From Haloterrigena sp. KLK7 (GTDB lineage Archaea > Halobacteriota > Halobacteria > Halobacteriales > Natrialbaceae): 64,000 nt of DNA. The translations under genes were made by a program, and so were the position numbers. Shown one piece after another: positions 35,378-43,090 of this stretch. The stretch spans positions 248,001 to 312,000 of the forward strand of contig NZ_CP149788.1 in NCBI RefSeq assembly GCF_037914945.1. The letters run 5' to 3'. The stretch's first letter is position 1. Each line of letters starts with the position of its first letter. A model generated the notes under the pieces. The model searched no databases. It was not told the origin of the DNA and worked only from the letters and a program-made list of their open reading frames with translations.

Positions 35378-36385
35378 ATGCCAGGACTGCTCGGCACCCT
35401 TGTTCTCGCAGTTGTCGCAACACTCGTCATCTGGAAAGGAAGCGGATACTTCGAGCAGGCGGCAGAGCGACTGAGTAAGCACTATGGGTTACCTGTCGCC
35501 GTCCATGGAGCCATCGTCGTTGCCATCGGTTCGAGTTTCCCCGAGATCAGTTCCATCGTCATCAGTACGGTCGTTCACGGTGAGTTTTCCCTCGGTGTCG
35601 GAGCAATCGTTGGGAGCGCCATCTTCAACCTCCTCGTGATTCCAGCTCTCTCAGCCCTCTCTAGCGAGGAACTGGAAGCGACCCGCGACCTCATTCACAA
35701 AGACGCGCAGTTCTACGTCATCAGCGTTCTCGTCCTATTCATCACTTTCGCACTCGGTGCGACCTACGTTCCAGGGGGAACGAACCGTGCTGCGATCCTG
35801 ACACCTCCGCTGGCTCTGATCTCACTTGCCACGTACGGAATTTACGTCTTTCTCCACCAGCAGGATGCCAGTGAACACGTCACTGACGATTCTCTCGATG
35901 TACGTCCAGCCCGAGAATGGGGAGTGCTCGTAGTGGGTCTACTCGTCATTGCCGTCGGCGTCGAGGGAATCGTCCGTGCCGCCCTCTCACTCGGAGCGAT
36001 CTTCGACACGCCGAGTTTCCTATGGGGGTTGACCGTTATCGCTGCCGGAACGAGTCTGCCCGACGCATTCGTCAGCGTTCGCGCCGCTCAGAATGACGAC
36101 AGCGTTACCAGTCTTACGAACGTCCTCGGAAGTAATACGTTTAACCTCTTGGTCGCTATCCCCGTCGGTGTCCTCTTAGCGGGGTCTGCGACCATCAACT
36201 TCCTCGCGGCGATTCCAACGATGGGGTTCCTCGCGTTCGCTACGCTCGTATTTATCGTGTTTACTCGTACTCACCTCGAACTTACCGATCGCGAAGCATA
36301 CGGTTTCCTCGGACTGTACGGGCTGTTCCTTCTCTGGATGATTCTCGAATCAATGGACGTTATTGAGACCGTTCAGGGAATCTAA
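35378..36385 (+). CDS. Na+/Ca2+ exchanger-family (CaCA) membrane protein
   Basis: The 335-residue protein has about ten hydrophobic helices with the two inverted alpha-repeats of the CaCA superfamily. The first is GSSFPEISSIVISTVVHG followed by VGAIVGSAIFNLLVIP. The second is AAGTSLPDAFVSVRAAQND followed by TNVLGSNTFNLLVAIP. The acidic residues and Asn that bind cations are present in both repeats. A hydrophilic loop at about 165-185 joins the halves. It probably exchanges Ca2+ or another cation for Na+ or H+ in the cytoplasmic membrane. It stands alone. Confidence 0.9.
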   Translation: MPGLLGTLVLAVVATLVIWKGSGYFEQAAERLSKHYGLPVAVHGAIVVAIGSSFPEISSIVISTVVHGEFSLGVGAIVGSAIFNLLVIPALSALSSEELEATRDLIHKDAQFYVISVLVLFITFALGATYVPGGTNRAAILTPPLALISLATYGIYVFLHQQDASEHVTDDSLDVRPAREWGVLVVGLLVIAVGVEGIVRAALSLGAIFDTPSFLWGLTVIAAGTSLPDAFVSVRAAQNDDSVTSLTNVLGSNTFNLLVAIPVGVLLAGSATINFLAAIPTMGFLAFATLVFIVFTRTHLELTDREAYGFLGLYGLFLLWMILESMDVIETVQGI

Positions 36386-36424
36386 TCAATATTCACTTCA
36401 AATTATTCCAACAGGGCCAAATCT

Positions 36425-36563
36425 GGTGCCTTCCTTGCGCAATCTCGAGTGGACTGTCCATCTTGCGTGTTCCAGGTCGACTGTCCACCGGTCGCCAGCA
36501 ACGGCGGCCGCGGTGCGGTGCTGGGCATTCGCCACGATTCTGTCCGTTCGGGCATCGGTTGTC
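36425..36563 (+). repeat. Array D: small 26-bp-phased array
   Basis: GGTGCC at 36425, GGACTGTC at 36451 and CGACTGTC at 36478 are 26 and 27 bp apart and combine both core types of the 9.7-10.9 kb arrays; weaker TCTGTC and GTTGTC copies follow at 36539 and 36558. GTCCATCTTGCGTGTTCCAG at 36456 is shared with 10203-10222. Confidence 0.55.
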
Positions 36564-36701
36564 CGTCCATTGCCGCTGCCTTGCGACCAGACTCGAGAGT
36601 CCGTGGTGAAGTGGTATCGAAAGATAAAGAAGGAGTGATGACAACGAATTAACGTCAGAGGCACTTGACACCCTCGTTGGGAGATACAACCGTCACCGAT
36701 C

Positions 36702-36956
36702 TCACTCTACGGAATACTCAACCGTGTACTCCCAAGTGTCGGGGTCGTACCAAATCGTGGCTACGTGCGTTTTTGCGTCGTGCTCATCGAGATCAACGCG
36801 CTCGCGAATCTCATTGAACGCAGGCGTTTGAAGATCCGATCCGGAGCCGGAGTCACCAGGTCCGCGAATCTCTGGCGGTTCTGGGTCGGTGTCGACGCCG
36901 AGATCGCCGGCTCGTCGCACTACAACCTTCTCGAATCCGGTTCCATCATTGCTCAT
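36702..36956 (-). CDS. Acidic hypothetical protein
   Basis: The 84-residue product is acidic and hydrophilic, with a Pro/Gly/Asp-rich centre (DTDPEPPEIRGPGDSGSGSD) and a C-terminal strand-like IWYDPDTWEYTVEYSVE. Its composition is typical of haloarchaeal proteins. It lies opposite in direction to the serine-recombinase remnant. Start ATG at 36954-36956. No domain is recognised. Confidence 0.5.
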   Translation of the reverse strand: MSNDGTGFEKVVVRRAGDLGVDTDPEPPEIRGPGDSGSGSDLQTPAFNEIRERVDLDEHDAKTHVATIWYDPDTWEYTVEYSVE

Positions 36957-37154
36957 GTTACTTCCTCCATATCCTCTGTATCCTACCTACTTGTGTCGTC
37001 ATCCCACTGGATACTGCACGACTCGCACATCGGTTGGCCGTCGTCGGCGTCCAAGTTCTTCGATATGAATCGGGAGACTACCCTCGAGTGGAAGATTGGA
37101 AATGCGAGCAGCAAGCTCGAGATCACCGGCCATAACAGTAGCGGGGAGTAGCGT

Positions 37155-37625
37155 ATGAGCGGAAACAGCGAGAGCGTCGCCGACTCCGGTGGGCCAGTAA
37201 CGGTGCCAGACAACGCTCCCGTTCTCGGCTACACGCGGCTCTCCCAAGAGTCTGACCGTTCGATCATCGGCCAGAAAGAGGACATTCGGGAGTACTGTGC
37301 TGACCGCGACCTCGAGCTTGTCTGGATTCTTAATGATGGAACGGGCTTGAGTGGGTTTGATGGGAGTCGAGAGAAGTACGACGAGCTCCGACGTCACGTT
37401 AGCGAAGGCGCCGTCTCGGCTGTCGTCGTTCGGGACTTGTCGCGGCTCTCGCGGAATCAGAACAATTGGATCCGACTACTGCTCGCTCTTGATGAGCGCG
37501 ACGTCGAACTGCATTCGGTCGAGCGGGCTTGTCGATACCTCCGACTATAATCTCGCGACCGAGACCGCCATGAGTGAGCGATCCTCGAGAGAACTACACA
37601 CGGCGGGTGTGTGCATCCTAGATGT
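37155..37625 (+). pseudogene. Serine recombinase N-terminal domain, frame-disrupted
   Basis: Residues 22-130 match a resolvase catalytic domain: VLGYTRLSQESDRSIIGQK supplies the Tyr-x-Arg-x-Ser start with the nucleophile region, and VVRDLSRLSRNQNNWIRLLL the conserved Arg helix. After HSVE at about 37523 the frame ends 8 codons later, while the next frame continues GLVDTSDYNLATETAMSER, as expected for this family. A two-base deletion or one-base insertion explains it. No DNA-binding C-terminal domain is found downstream, so it is inactive or a fragment. Confidence 0.75.
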
Positions 37626-37832
37626 AGACTGTATGAACAGAATGGTCGCTGACCGCTATACTGTTGAGCTAAACACAACGAAAATAGCGTTAATTTCGGT
37701 TAACGCTTACTAAGGCAATCAACAGTCTCAGGCCTTCAATACTGTCGATTTAGTTGGTTAGAGTATCCGGCCAGATGCAAAGGCAGAGACCAGATCCAGA
37801 CGTCTCCTTTGCTGGACCGGATACCACTAGCT

Positions 37833-37988
37833 ATGACAGCTAATACCCAAACGAAGGGGAAGGTGCCAAAGAGGTGCGATGAATGCGGCGAGCTGATAGA
37901 GGGAAGACGAGTACACAAGGCGACAGAGGGAGGCAAGTTCGGCCTTGGTGTTTTCCATCCGAGTTGTATATCTTCAGAGAACCGGTGA
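37833..37988 (+). CDS. 51-residue zinc-ribbon-like microprotein
   Basis: An ATG at 37833 opens MTANTQTKGKVPKRCDEC then GELIEGRRVHKATEGGKFG and VFHPSCISSENR. The CDEC and HPSC pairs, 26 residues apart, form a C2HC-type zinc site of treble-clef flavour. The frame is complete, ending with TGA at 37986-37988. There is a promoter-like TAGCTATG context just before it. Such proteins often bind nucleic acid or protein partners; nothing specific can be said here. Confidence 0.6.
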   Translation: MTANTQTKGKVPKRCDECGELIEGRRVHKATEGGKFGLGVFHPSCISSENR

Positions 37989-38750
37989 ATTTCTGACTCG
38001 TCACCATCTGCCCCGTTCGATGAGGAGACCACCGATAGCCAACACCAGTGACTGATGGTTTCCAGTCCCGCGACTCGAGGATGCTGATCGGCTGAGGAGT
38101 GGAGATCTCAGAGGAACGACTCCCTGGTATATCTCTACCTTGTGCCGAGAACCACTTAAAGCGAAATACCCCATGCAATCCAGCTTTGGATAGGTTCGGT
38201 TCGATATATGCAACGGCCTATGCAACGCTCCTTGTGACCGAGTTGTGACTGTGGGGTAAGCGCCTCAGAGAACCTCACTTCCCGTCATAGCTCTACCTTG
38301 TGACCAGAACCACTTAAAGAACGACTGGGTCGGATCTTTTGTAGGAAACACGTCTATGACTCATTTGGGACTCCTTACTGCCATTCGCGGAGTAGAAACA
38401 GTATTAGGGATTTTTGAGAATGGGGGTGGGGGAAACACTCGCGGTGCTGTCGCAGATCACGGTGCAATGCTGGGGGGCGTTGCACCATAGGATCTCATTC
38501 CTATCAGTGTGCCGCGAGTGTGAGAGTTACCACTATATCTAAGTATATAAAACCACTCTAAACTACCATCCAGTTGCCCCGTCAATCCTACTACTCGAGG
38601 ACATTGCTAATTGGGGTTGGAACAACTACCAAACTTGAGAACGCAGAAGAACGACTTAGTCACCCCCTCAAAGCGTCCATGCAAAGGGCGGGCCAATCGC
38701 TATGTAATGGACTAGCAAACGCTTAATTGACCTGCCTTCGGTACGGTCCC
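37989..38750. other. Gene-free region with direct repeats and hairpins
   Basis: No supported gene. Two similar stretches, CTCTACCTTGTGCCGAGAAC (38133) and CTCTACCTTGTGACCAGAAC (38290), each followed by CACTTAAAG, lie about 157 bp apart. A perfect 7-bp inverted repeat GGTGCAA/TTGCACC spans 38461-38486. A TATA-like ATATCTAAGTATATAAAACC begins near 38534. Confidence 0.5.
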
Positions 38751-38825
38751 ATGACCCCGAAGGTGGGTCAGAGCCACCGTTGAACACTCTCGAAGGGTAT
38801 GGGCAGACCCACAATACCCTTTCAA
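38751..38825. ncRNA. Possible structured RNA: two adjacent stem-loops
   Basis: TGACCC (38752-38757) pairs with GGGTCA (38765-38770). AAGGGTA (38793-38799) pairs with TACCCTT (38815-38821), with an inner GGG/CCC at 38801-38803 and 38808-38810. They lie in a 1.1-kb gap with no genes and downstream of a TATA-like element near 38540. Orientation is not determined, and no known RNA family is recognised. This could also be a recombination or replication site. Confidence 0.35.
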
Positions 38826-39134
38826 CTCGATCACTCTGACAGCAACTCCGAAACCACTCTGATTCTCGAGAGAACCTTCGCTAGAAAGCTACTGGATTGG
38901 TTATCTGATAGAGATGAAATGCGGTGCGGCGTAGGGGTAGTTTTCTCCATACTCTCAAATCACACTTGACTTTTCAGAAATCAAGCGTACTCCGAACAAC
39001 GTTCCAGCGACGACGTCGGCTTGACTTGAGGGCTGAGCGGGTGTTCTCGCGCTGTGCTCATGGCGGTAGCGTCGTCTCACGATTAGCATGTCGGCATAGA
39101 GACTAAGTCACCATGAATGGTGACAATCGGATAG
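38826..39134. other. Intergenic stretch without supported genes
   Basis: Mixed-composition DNA upstream of the small gene at 39135; only Arg-rich spurious frames are open. Confidence 0.35.
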
Positions 39135-39392
39135 ATGTCTAAGGCGGATCTTGATTCGACAGCGAACCAATCTATCGAAGTTGGCGAGGTATACGACCAT
39201 GCAAGCCACGGCAACGTCAAAGTCACTGGGATCTGGCAAGGCGTTAGCAGCGTCGATACGGCGCGTAACACCGACACAAAGCATACGATCGTCATCCGAT
39301 TCTCGCCGATCGAGACAGATGACCGCAGATCAGTCCCGGATCTCGCCGATACTCTCAACAAGTTTCTCGACGCAATCAAGATAGATGACTGA
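39135..39392 (+). CDS. Small acidic hypothetical protein
   Basis: The 85-residue protein has a compact alternating pattern: SIEVGEVYDHASHGNVKVTG, then HTIVIRFSPIETDDR and a C-terminal helix VPDLADTLNKFLDAIKIDD. This reads as a beta-rich domain with one helix, resembling small haloarchaeal proteins seen near signalling genes. It is 48 bp upstream of the response regulator in the same direction and may share its transcript. The family is not recognised. Confidence 0.6.
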   Translation: MSKADLDSTANQSIEVGEVYDHASHGNVKVTGIWQGVSSVDTARNTDTKHTIVIRFSPIETDDRRSVPDLADTLNKFLDAIKIDD

Positions 39393-39440
39393 TTAATATG
39401 AAAGCCTGCGCCCTTTCCCGTTGCTTCTTCAACAACGATT

Positions 39441-39896
39441 GTGCCACCCCGCCAATCCGCAGAGGTATTGCTAATCGATCCAAATCCTGAGGACACCCAG
39501 CTTTTTCTAGACGCGCTCAACGACGAGAAAATCGCCAATCATGTTCACACAGTCTCCGACGGTACCGAAGCACTCGATTTTCTCCATCAACGCGGCAACC
39601 ACACTGACGCACCCCGACCTAATCTGATCCTGCTGGACGTTGACCTCCCTGAAATAGATGGCTATGACCTACTTGAGGAACTCACTGATGATTCCGAATT
39701 GGCCGAGATTCCTGTAATCGTTCTCACTGACTCTAGCGACGCCGAAGCTGTTGCGCGATCGTACGAACTCCACACGAACGCTTTCGTCCAGAAACCCGTC
39801 GATCCCGACGAGTTTATCGATGTCGTCCGCAGTCTCAAGAATTTCTGGCTCGAGATTGTCTGGCTTCCGTCCGATGCTGATGACGATCAGTTGTAG
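39441..39896 (+). CDS. Stand-alone response regulator receiver (Rcp1-like)
   Basis: The 151-residue CheY-like protein starts at GTG. It has the receiver landmarks: EVLLIDPNPEDTQLFLDAL with acidic pair (reduced to Asp-Pro-Asn), phospho-acceptor Asp66 in ILLDVDLPEIDGYDLL, VIVLTDSSD with the conserved Thr, and FVQKPVDPDEF with the Lys. There is no output domain, as in Rcp1-type regulators that pair with PAS/GAF histidine kinases. No kinase is adjacent; the orphan kinase at 20245 is a possible but unproven partner. Confidence 0.88.
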   Translation: MPPRQSAEVLLIDPNPEDTQLFLDALNDEKIANHVHTVSDGTEALDFLHQRGNHTDAPRPNLILLDVDLPEIDGYDLLEELTDDSELAEIPVIVLTDSSDAEAVARSYELHTNAFVQKPVDPDEFIDVVRSLKNFWLEIVWLPSDADDDQL

Positions 39897-39898
39897 TC

Positions 39899-40069
39899 CT
39901 ATTCGGTCTGAGACTCGATCCGATTAAGCGCCTCTATGGTCCGTTGAAGTTCACTAATCGTTTGGTTCAGGTTCAGTTCCTCAGGAAGCTGCTCAGCCTC
40001 TGTTTGAGCGTCTCTGAGTAGTTCTTGAATCCGCGTCTGTTGTCTTTCAACACTAGAAGTATCAGCCAT
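39899..40069 (-). CDS. Small coiled-coil protein
   Basis: From ATG at 40067-40069 the product has 56 residues, almost entirely helical with heptad-like spacing (TRIQELLRDAQTEAEQLPEE, then ISELQRTIEALNRI). A longer start at 40102 adds 11 residues. It converges with the response-regulator gene with 2 bp between stop codons. No domain is known; the composition is natural for a haloarchaeal protein. Confidence 0.55.
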   Translation of the reverse strand: MADTSSVERQQTRIQELLRDAQTEAEQLPEELNLNQTISELQRTIEALNRIESQTE

Positions 40070-40489
40070 TTTTTGGAGCCTACTCTCGATTTCATAGACC
40101 ATCCTTATTCTTTATGATGGTATTCACTTACCAGTCAGCCATTACGCTTAACCCAAATTGGTCGAGTTATCCATCTGGCGGAGTGGGGACTGTCGTTGCC
40201 AACAGGCTCCGTCCAAGCTGAGACACCGGACTCGCTACATGAGTCAATCCAACGTCAGAGGCACGATCATCGAACCACCAACCGATTGGCAGAACCACCA
40301 GTTGTGGGGAGTCCAACGCCACCCCAGCGTTTCTCATACTACTCTTTAAATAGAAAACCGCAGCCAGAAGGTTTGATGTCCGAAACCAATCGTCGAGACG
40401 ACCTGCTCGAGGCCGTGGCACTCACGGAGTTTAGCGTACACTACGAAGACGTTGATCCCGAATTATCGCGAAGAGCCTGGCAGGACCGA
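40070..40489. other. Degraded intergenic stretch
   Basis: Holds an isolated GGACTGTC at 40187 and a frame at 40376 (MSETNRRDDLLEAVALTEFS) that looks like a gene start but has no recognisable continuation. I support no intact gene. Confidence 0.35.
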
Positions 40490-40597
40490 TTACTCAGGTT
40501 TACCATTGTATCCGCGCCATGCTTCTGCAACTCCTTGGAGGACTCTGTATGCGACGAAAACTCCGAGTAGCAATATCAGTAGTCCTGTTTCATCCAT
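40490..40597 (-). CDS. 35-residue single-span membrane microprotein
   Basis: An ATG at 40595-40597 opens MDETGLLILLLGVFVAYRVL, then QGVAEAWRGYNGKPE and TAA. One membrane helix (residues 5-20) is followed by a short amphipathic, basic tail, so N-out/C-in topology is likely. An AT-rich AAATAATTAT lies about 30 bp upstream of the start, matching a leaderless promoter. No family is known for it and no partner is visible. Confidence 0.5.
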   Translation of the reverse strand: MDETGLLILLLGVFVAYRVLQGVAEAWRGYNGKPE

Positions 40598-40765
40598 ATG
40601 TATATATCCGTTCGCACAGGGGATAATTATTTCTCTCCATCCTACATTTTTAGTTGATCGTCATGATAAGTACGCACACGTACTTACCGAACACCCGATT
40701 CAGTTTCAGATAGAGTTCTGAATGAGGAATCGTGCTACCATCTACTGGTCAGGCGCGAGAAGGTG

Positions 40766-41233
40766 TCAAGTGCAAAGCGCTTGCTGCTTAAGCGGTGGGC
40801 CCATCTGCACCGCCTGGTTGTTCTCGGTGGAGTCTGTCGCTGTGAGCGCAGCTGCCAGCTGTAGCCACAGACCGACTCTGGGATGATCGAGTAACCGTCC
40901 CGGATCTGGTGGAAGAAGTATGTCGAGGAGTGCGTCGGCAGCATCGAGGAGCGTCTGGTTCTCCTCGAGGCCGGTCGGAACAAGAGGCTCGCGACGTTCG
41001 GTGGCCGTTCGGAACGACAACGCTAGTCGATATCCGCTCTCGTCGACACGAATGAGATCGAGCGCCTCGAGTCGGTCGTGATAGTTTCGGATTGTTCGTG
41101 CCGACACGTTTGCTTGGTCAGCGAACTCACGCTGCGAAAGACGACACTCAGTTGTGAGAAGCGTGTGGATGATTCGACCAACGGCCGGTAAGAGATCGGA
41201 AAGTAAAGGACTCTCAAGCGGTTCGAGGGACAC
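40766..41233 (-). CDS. Winged-helix repeat-family protein, C-terminal copy 3
   Basis: The 155-residue product is a third copy of the winged-helix/tail module (RLSQREFADQANVSARTIRN, then LALSFRTATERREPLVPTGL). Compared with the 34580 copy it lacks 18 residues between two PPD segments, an in-frame 54-bp deletion. The N-terminal part upstream of the winged helix is shorter and starts MSLEPLESPLLSDLLP. It is probably a truncated relic of a larger gene but the frame is intact, so expression is possible. Function unknown. Confidence 0.6.
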   Translation of the reverse strand: MSLEPLESPLLSDLLPAVGRIIHTLLTTECRLSQREFADQANVSARTIRNYHDRLEALDLIRVDESGYRLALSFRTATERREPLVPTGLEENQTLLDAADALLDILLPPDPGRLLDHPRVGLWLQLAAALTATDSTENNQAVQMGPPLKQQALCT

Positions 41234-41517
41234 ATCCCGCTGATCTATATCAGGACATAGCCGACGATTCCCGTCGAACTAAGCGATCTCACTGGCTCGA
41301 GTGGACAAACGAGCCGGCGCCATTTACGATGGGAGAGGATGGATCTCGGCTACCCGCTGGCGAAACCATCTCTTTGATCGGTGGTAATGATTCGTGAATC
41401 CGGACTCACCGATTAGACATACCGTGCTATCCGCTACGGGTGTCGCTCCTCACCATTCAGTCCGTTCGTCGTGGGGTGTGGATAACAAAACTGATCGCCG
41501 CTGATCGTTCGATCGTA
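41234..41517. other. Upstream region of the copper island
   Basis: No supported gene is seen. A frame that runs into the copper-binding protein from 41440 is Arg/Ser rich and is not taken as the true start. Confidence 0.4.
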
Positions 41518-41871
41518 ATGGCACTAACCCAGATTGACCACGTCAGCGAAAGTGAAGAGATGCAGGACTGTATCGACAGCTGCTTCGAATGCGCTCAGGC
41601 TTGCGAGTGGTGTGCCGACGAGTGCGCCGGCGAAGGCGAAGCGATGGCCGAGTGTCTACGGCTCTGCAGGGACGTCGCTGACTTAGCGACCATGCATGCA
41701 CGGTTCATGGTCCGTAATTCCGACTACAGCTCGGATCTCGCCGCGATCACCGCCGACGCCTGCGAGGAGTGCGCTGACGAGTGCGAGCAACACGACGCCG
41801 AACACTGTCAGGTCTGTGCGGATGTTCTCCGTGACTGCGCGGAGACCTGCCGAAACATGGCTTCGGCCTGA
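41518..41871 (+). CDS. Cys-rich four-helix-bundle copper-binding protein (copy 1)
   Basis: The 117-residue protein carries 15 Cys and repeats of CxxC and CxxxC along predicted helices (CIDSCFECAQACEWCADEC and CEECADECEQHDAEHCQVC). This is the layout of Csp-type copper storage proteins and the related DUF326 family, in which Cys line the core of a four-helix bundle and hold Cu(I). It has no signal peptide, so it would act in the cytosol. ATG at 41518 is chosen over 41440. It heads the copper island; a close second copy is at 47953. Confidence 0.87.
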   Translation: MALTQIDHVSESEEMQDCIDSCFECAQACEWCADECAGEGEAMAECLRLCRDVADLATMHARFMVRNSDYSSDLAAITADACEECADECEQHDAEHCQVCADVLRDCAETCRNMASA

Positions 41872-41944
41872 AATCGCCGTTCACCCCGTTTCGTGGCTCC
41901 AAACGCACCTCGCTCTCGATCGAGACAAACACGAGCGCCTGATC

Positions 41945-42310
41945 ATGGACCCAACGACGAAGTTGACAGTAGCCGGTAACGGTGTGCTCGGCTGCTGGTT
42001 GATCGCGGCTCCGTTCGTTCTCGGTACGCCAGCGGTCGGTCGCTGGAACGACGTCATTGTCGGCGCTGCGGTCATCCTCGTTGCCGGCTATAACTATGCT
42101 AGGGCAGTCAGACGGCGACCTGTAAGCGCGACCGGCGCGGGTCTTATCGCGGTCCTCGGACTCTGGCTCGTCGTCGCGCCGTTTGCACTCGGTCTCGAGG
42201 GCGTGGCGCTGTGGAACGACGTCGTCTCGGGCACGCTCATGGCGAGTTTCGGGAGCTACAACGCGTACGTCGCTGGCACTACCCCGGCCTTTCGAGCGAC
42301 TGCCCAATAG
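41945..42310 (+). CDS. SPW-repeat membrane protein
   Basis: From ATG at 41945 the product is 121 residues with two homologous halves, each with two hydrophobic helices and the motif GCWLIAAPFVLG...VGRWNDVIVG in the first and GLWLVVAPFALG...VALWNDVVSG in the second. This is the SPW repeat layout of small membrane proteins of unknown function. It follows the copper-binding gene by 73 bp in the same direction. A link to copper stress is only positional. Confidence 0.82.
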   Translation: MDPTTKLTVAGNGVLGCWLIAAPFVLGTPAVGRWNDVIVGAAVILVAGYNYARAVRRRPVSATGAGLIAVLGLWLVVAPFALGLEGVALWNDVVSGTLMASFGSYNAYVAGTTPAFRATAQ

Positions 42311-42397
42311 GAAAGACGATCGGTGACTAGAAATGAACGGGTTATCGACAATCGGCGATCGATTCGTGCGGACGGCGATCCAACCTTCCTGGTGATC

Positions 42398-43066
42398 ATG
42401 CAGTACAAACCCCTCGAGGAATACAGCGTAATTGGTGGGAACACGGTCGCGTTAGTCGGTCGTGACGGTTCGATCGACTGGTGTCCGTTCTCGCATATTG
42501 AGTCGCCGAGCGTCTTCACCGCGCTGCTCGATGCCGACCGCGGCGGCCACTTCGCTGTGCGGCCGATGCAGTCGTTCGAATTCATCCAGCAGTATCGCGA
42601 CCGCACCAACGTCCTCGAGACGACGTTCCGGACCACCAGTGGAGATGCAACAGTGACGGATTTCGTGCCTGTCGCCGAGTTCGATAACAATCGGGACGAA
42701 CTGTTGGTTGGCTGGCCTACGCTGAAGTCGATCCTTGGTAACCGACTAATTCCGCGTTGGCTCGATCACTACCTGGCAAGTAGTGGATATAACTCCCAGC
42801 AAACCGACGAGTTGGTAGACCCTGATAGACAACACAATCTTCACGAGCCACTTGCGGACGATTACGGCGCACACGGTCCGTTTGATGAGCAGGACCACAA
42901 CCGAAGTTGTCAGCTCTGGATGTCGATGCATCGGCGAATACTTGCCTTGATTACTGGTTTTGTAGTAGTGGTCATGGGCATAGTCCTCGGTCAACGCCTT
43001 CTCCCCCTCGACAGTGATACAGAGACAGAAACCAGTGACAGCACGATAACATACGGATCACCATAG
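42398..43066 (+). CDS. Chimeric gene: GH15 N-terminus fused to SDR C-terminus
   Basis: Residues 1 to about 95 (MQYKPLEEYSVIGGNTVALV then GRDGSIDWCPFSHIESPSVF and TVTDFVPVAEF) match the start of haloarchaeal GH15 glucoamylase/trehalase-like proteins. From about residue 100 the sequence becomes the C-terminal tail of a haloarchaeal SDR oxidoreductase (LLVGWPTLKSILGNRLIPRW, then YNSQQTDELVDPDR and an SMHRRILALITGFVVVVMG membrane helix). Neither half holds its catalytic domain. An internal deletion joining two genes in frame explains it. Probably non-functional as either enzyme, though the membrane-tail product may persist. Confidence 0.75.
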   Translation: MQYKPLEEYSVIGGNTVALVGRDGSIDWCPFSHIESPSVFTALLDADRGGHFAVRPMQSFEFIQQYRDRTNVLETTFRTTSGDATVTDFVPVAEFDNNRDELLVGWPTLKSILGNRLIPRWLDHYLASSGYNSQQTDELVDPDRQHNLHEPLADDYGAHGPFDEQDHNRSCQLWMSMHRRILALITGFVVVVMGIVLGQRLLPLDSDTETETSDSTITYGSP

Positions 43067-43090
43067 CCGCTATATTTACTGAGTAAACCC

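Noticed and set aside
40239-40349. 36-codon frame MSQSNVRGTIIEPPTDWQNH
   Set aside because: No promoter, family or partner; cannot be told apart from chance.
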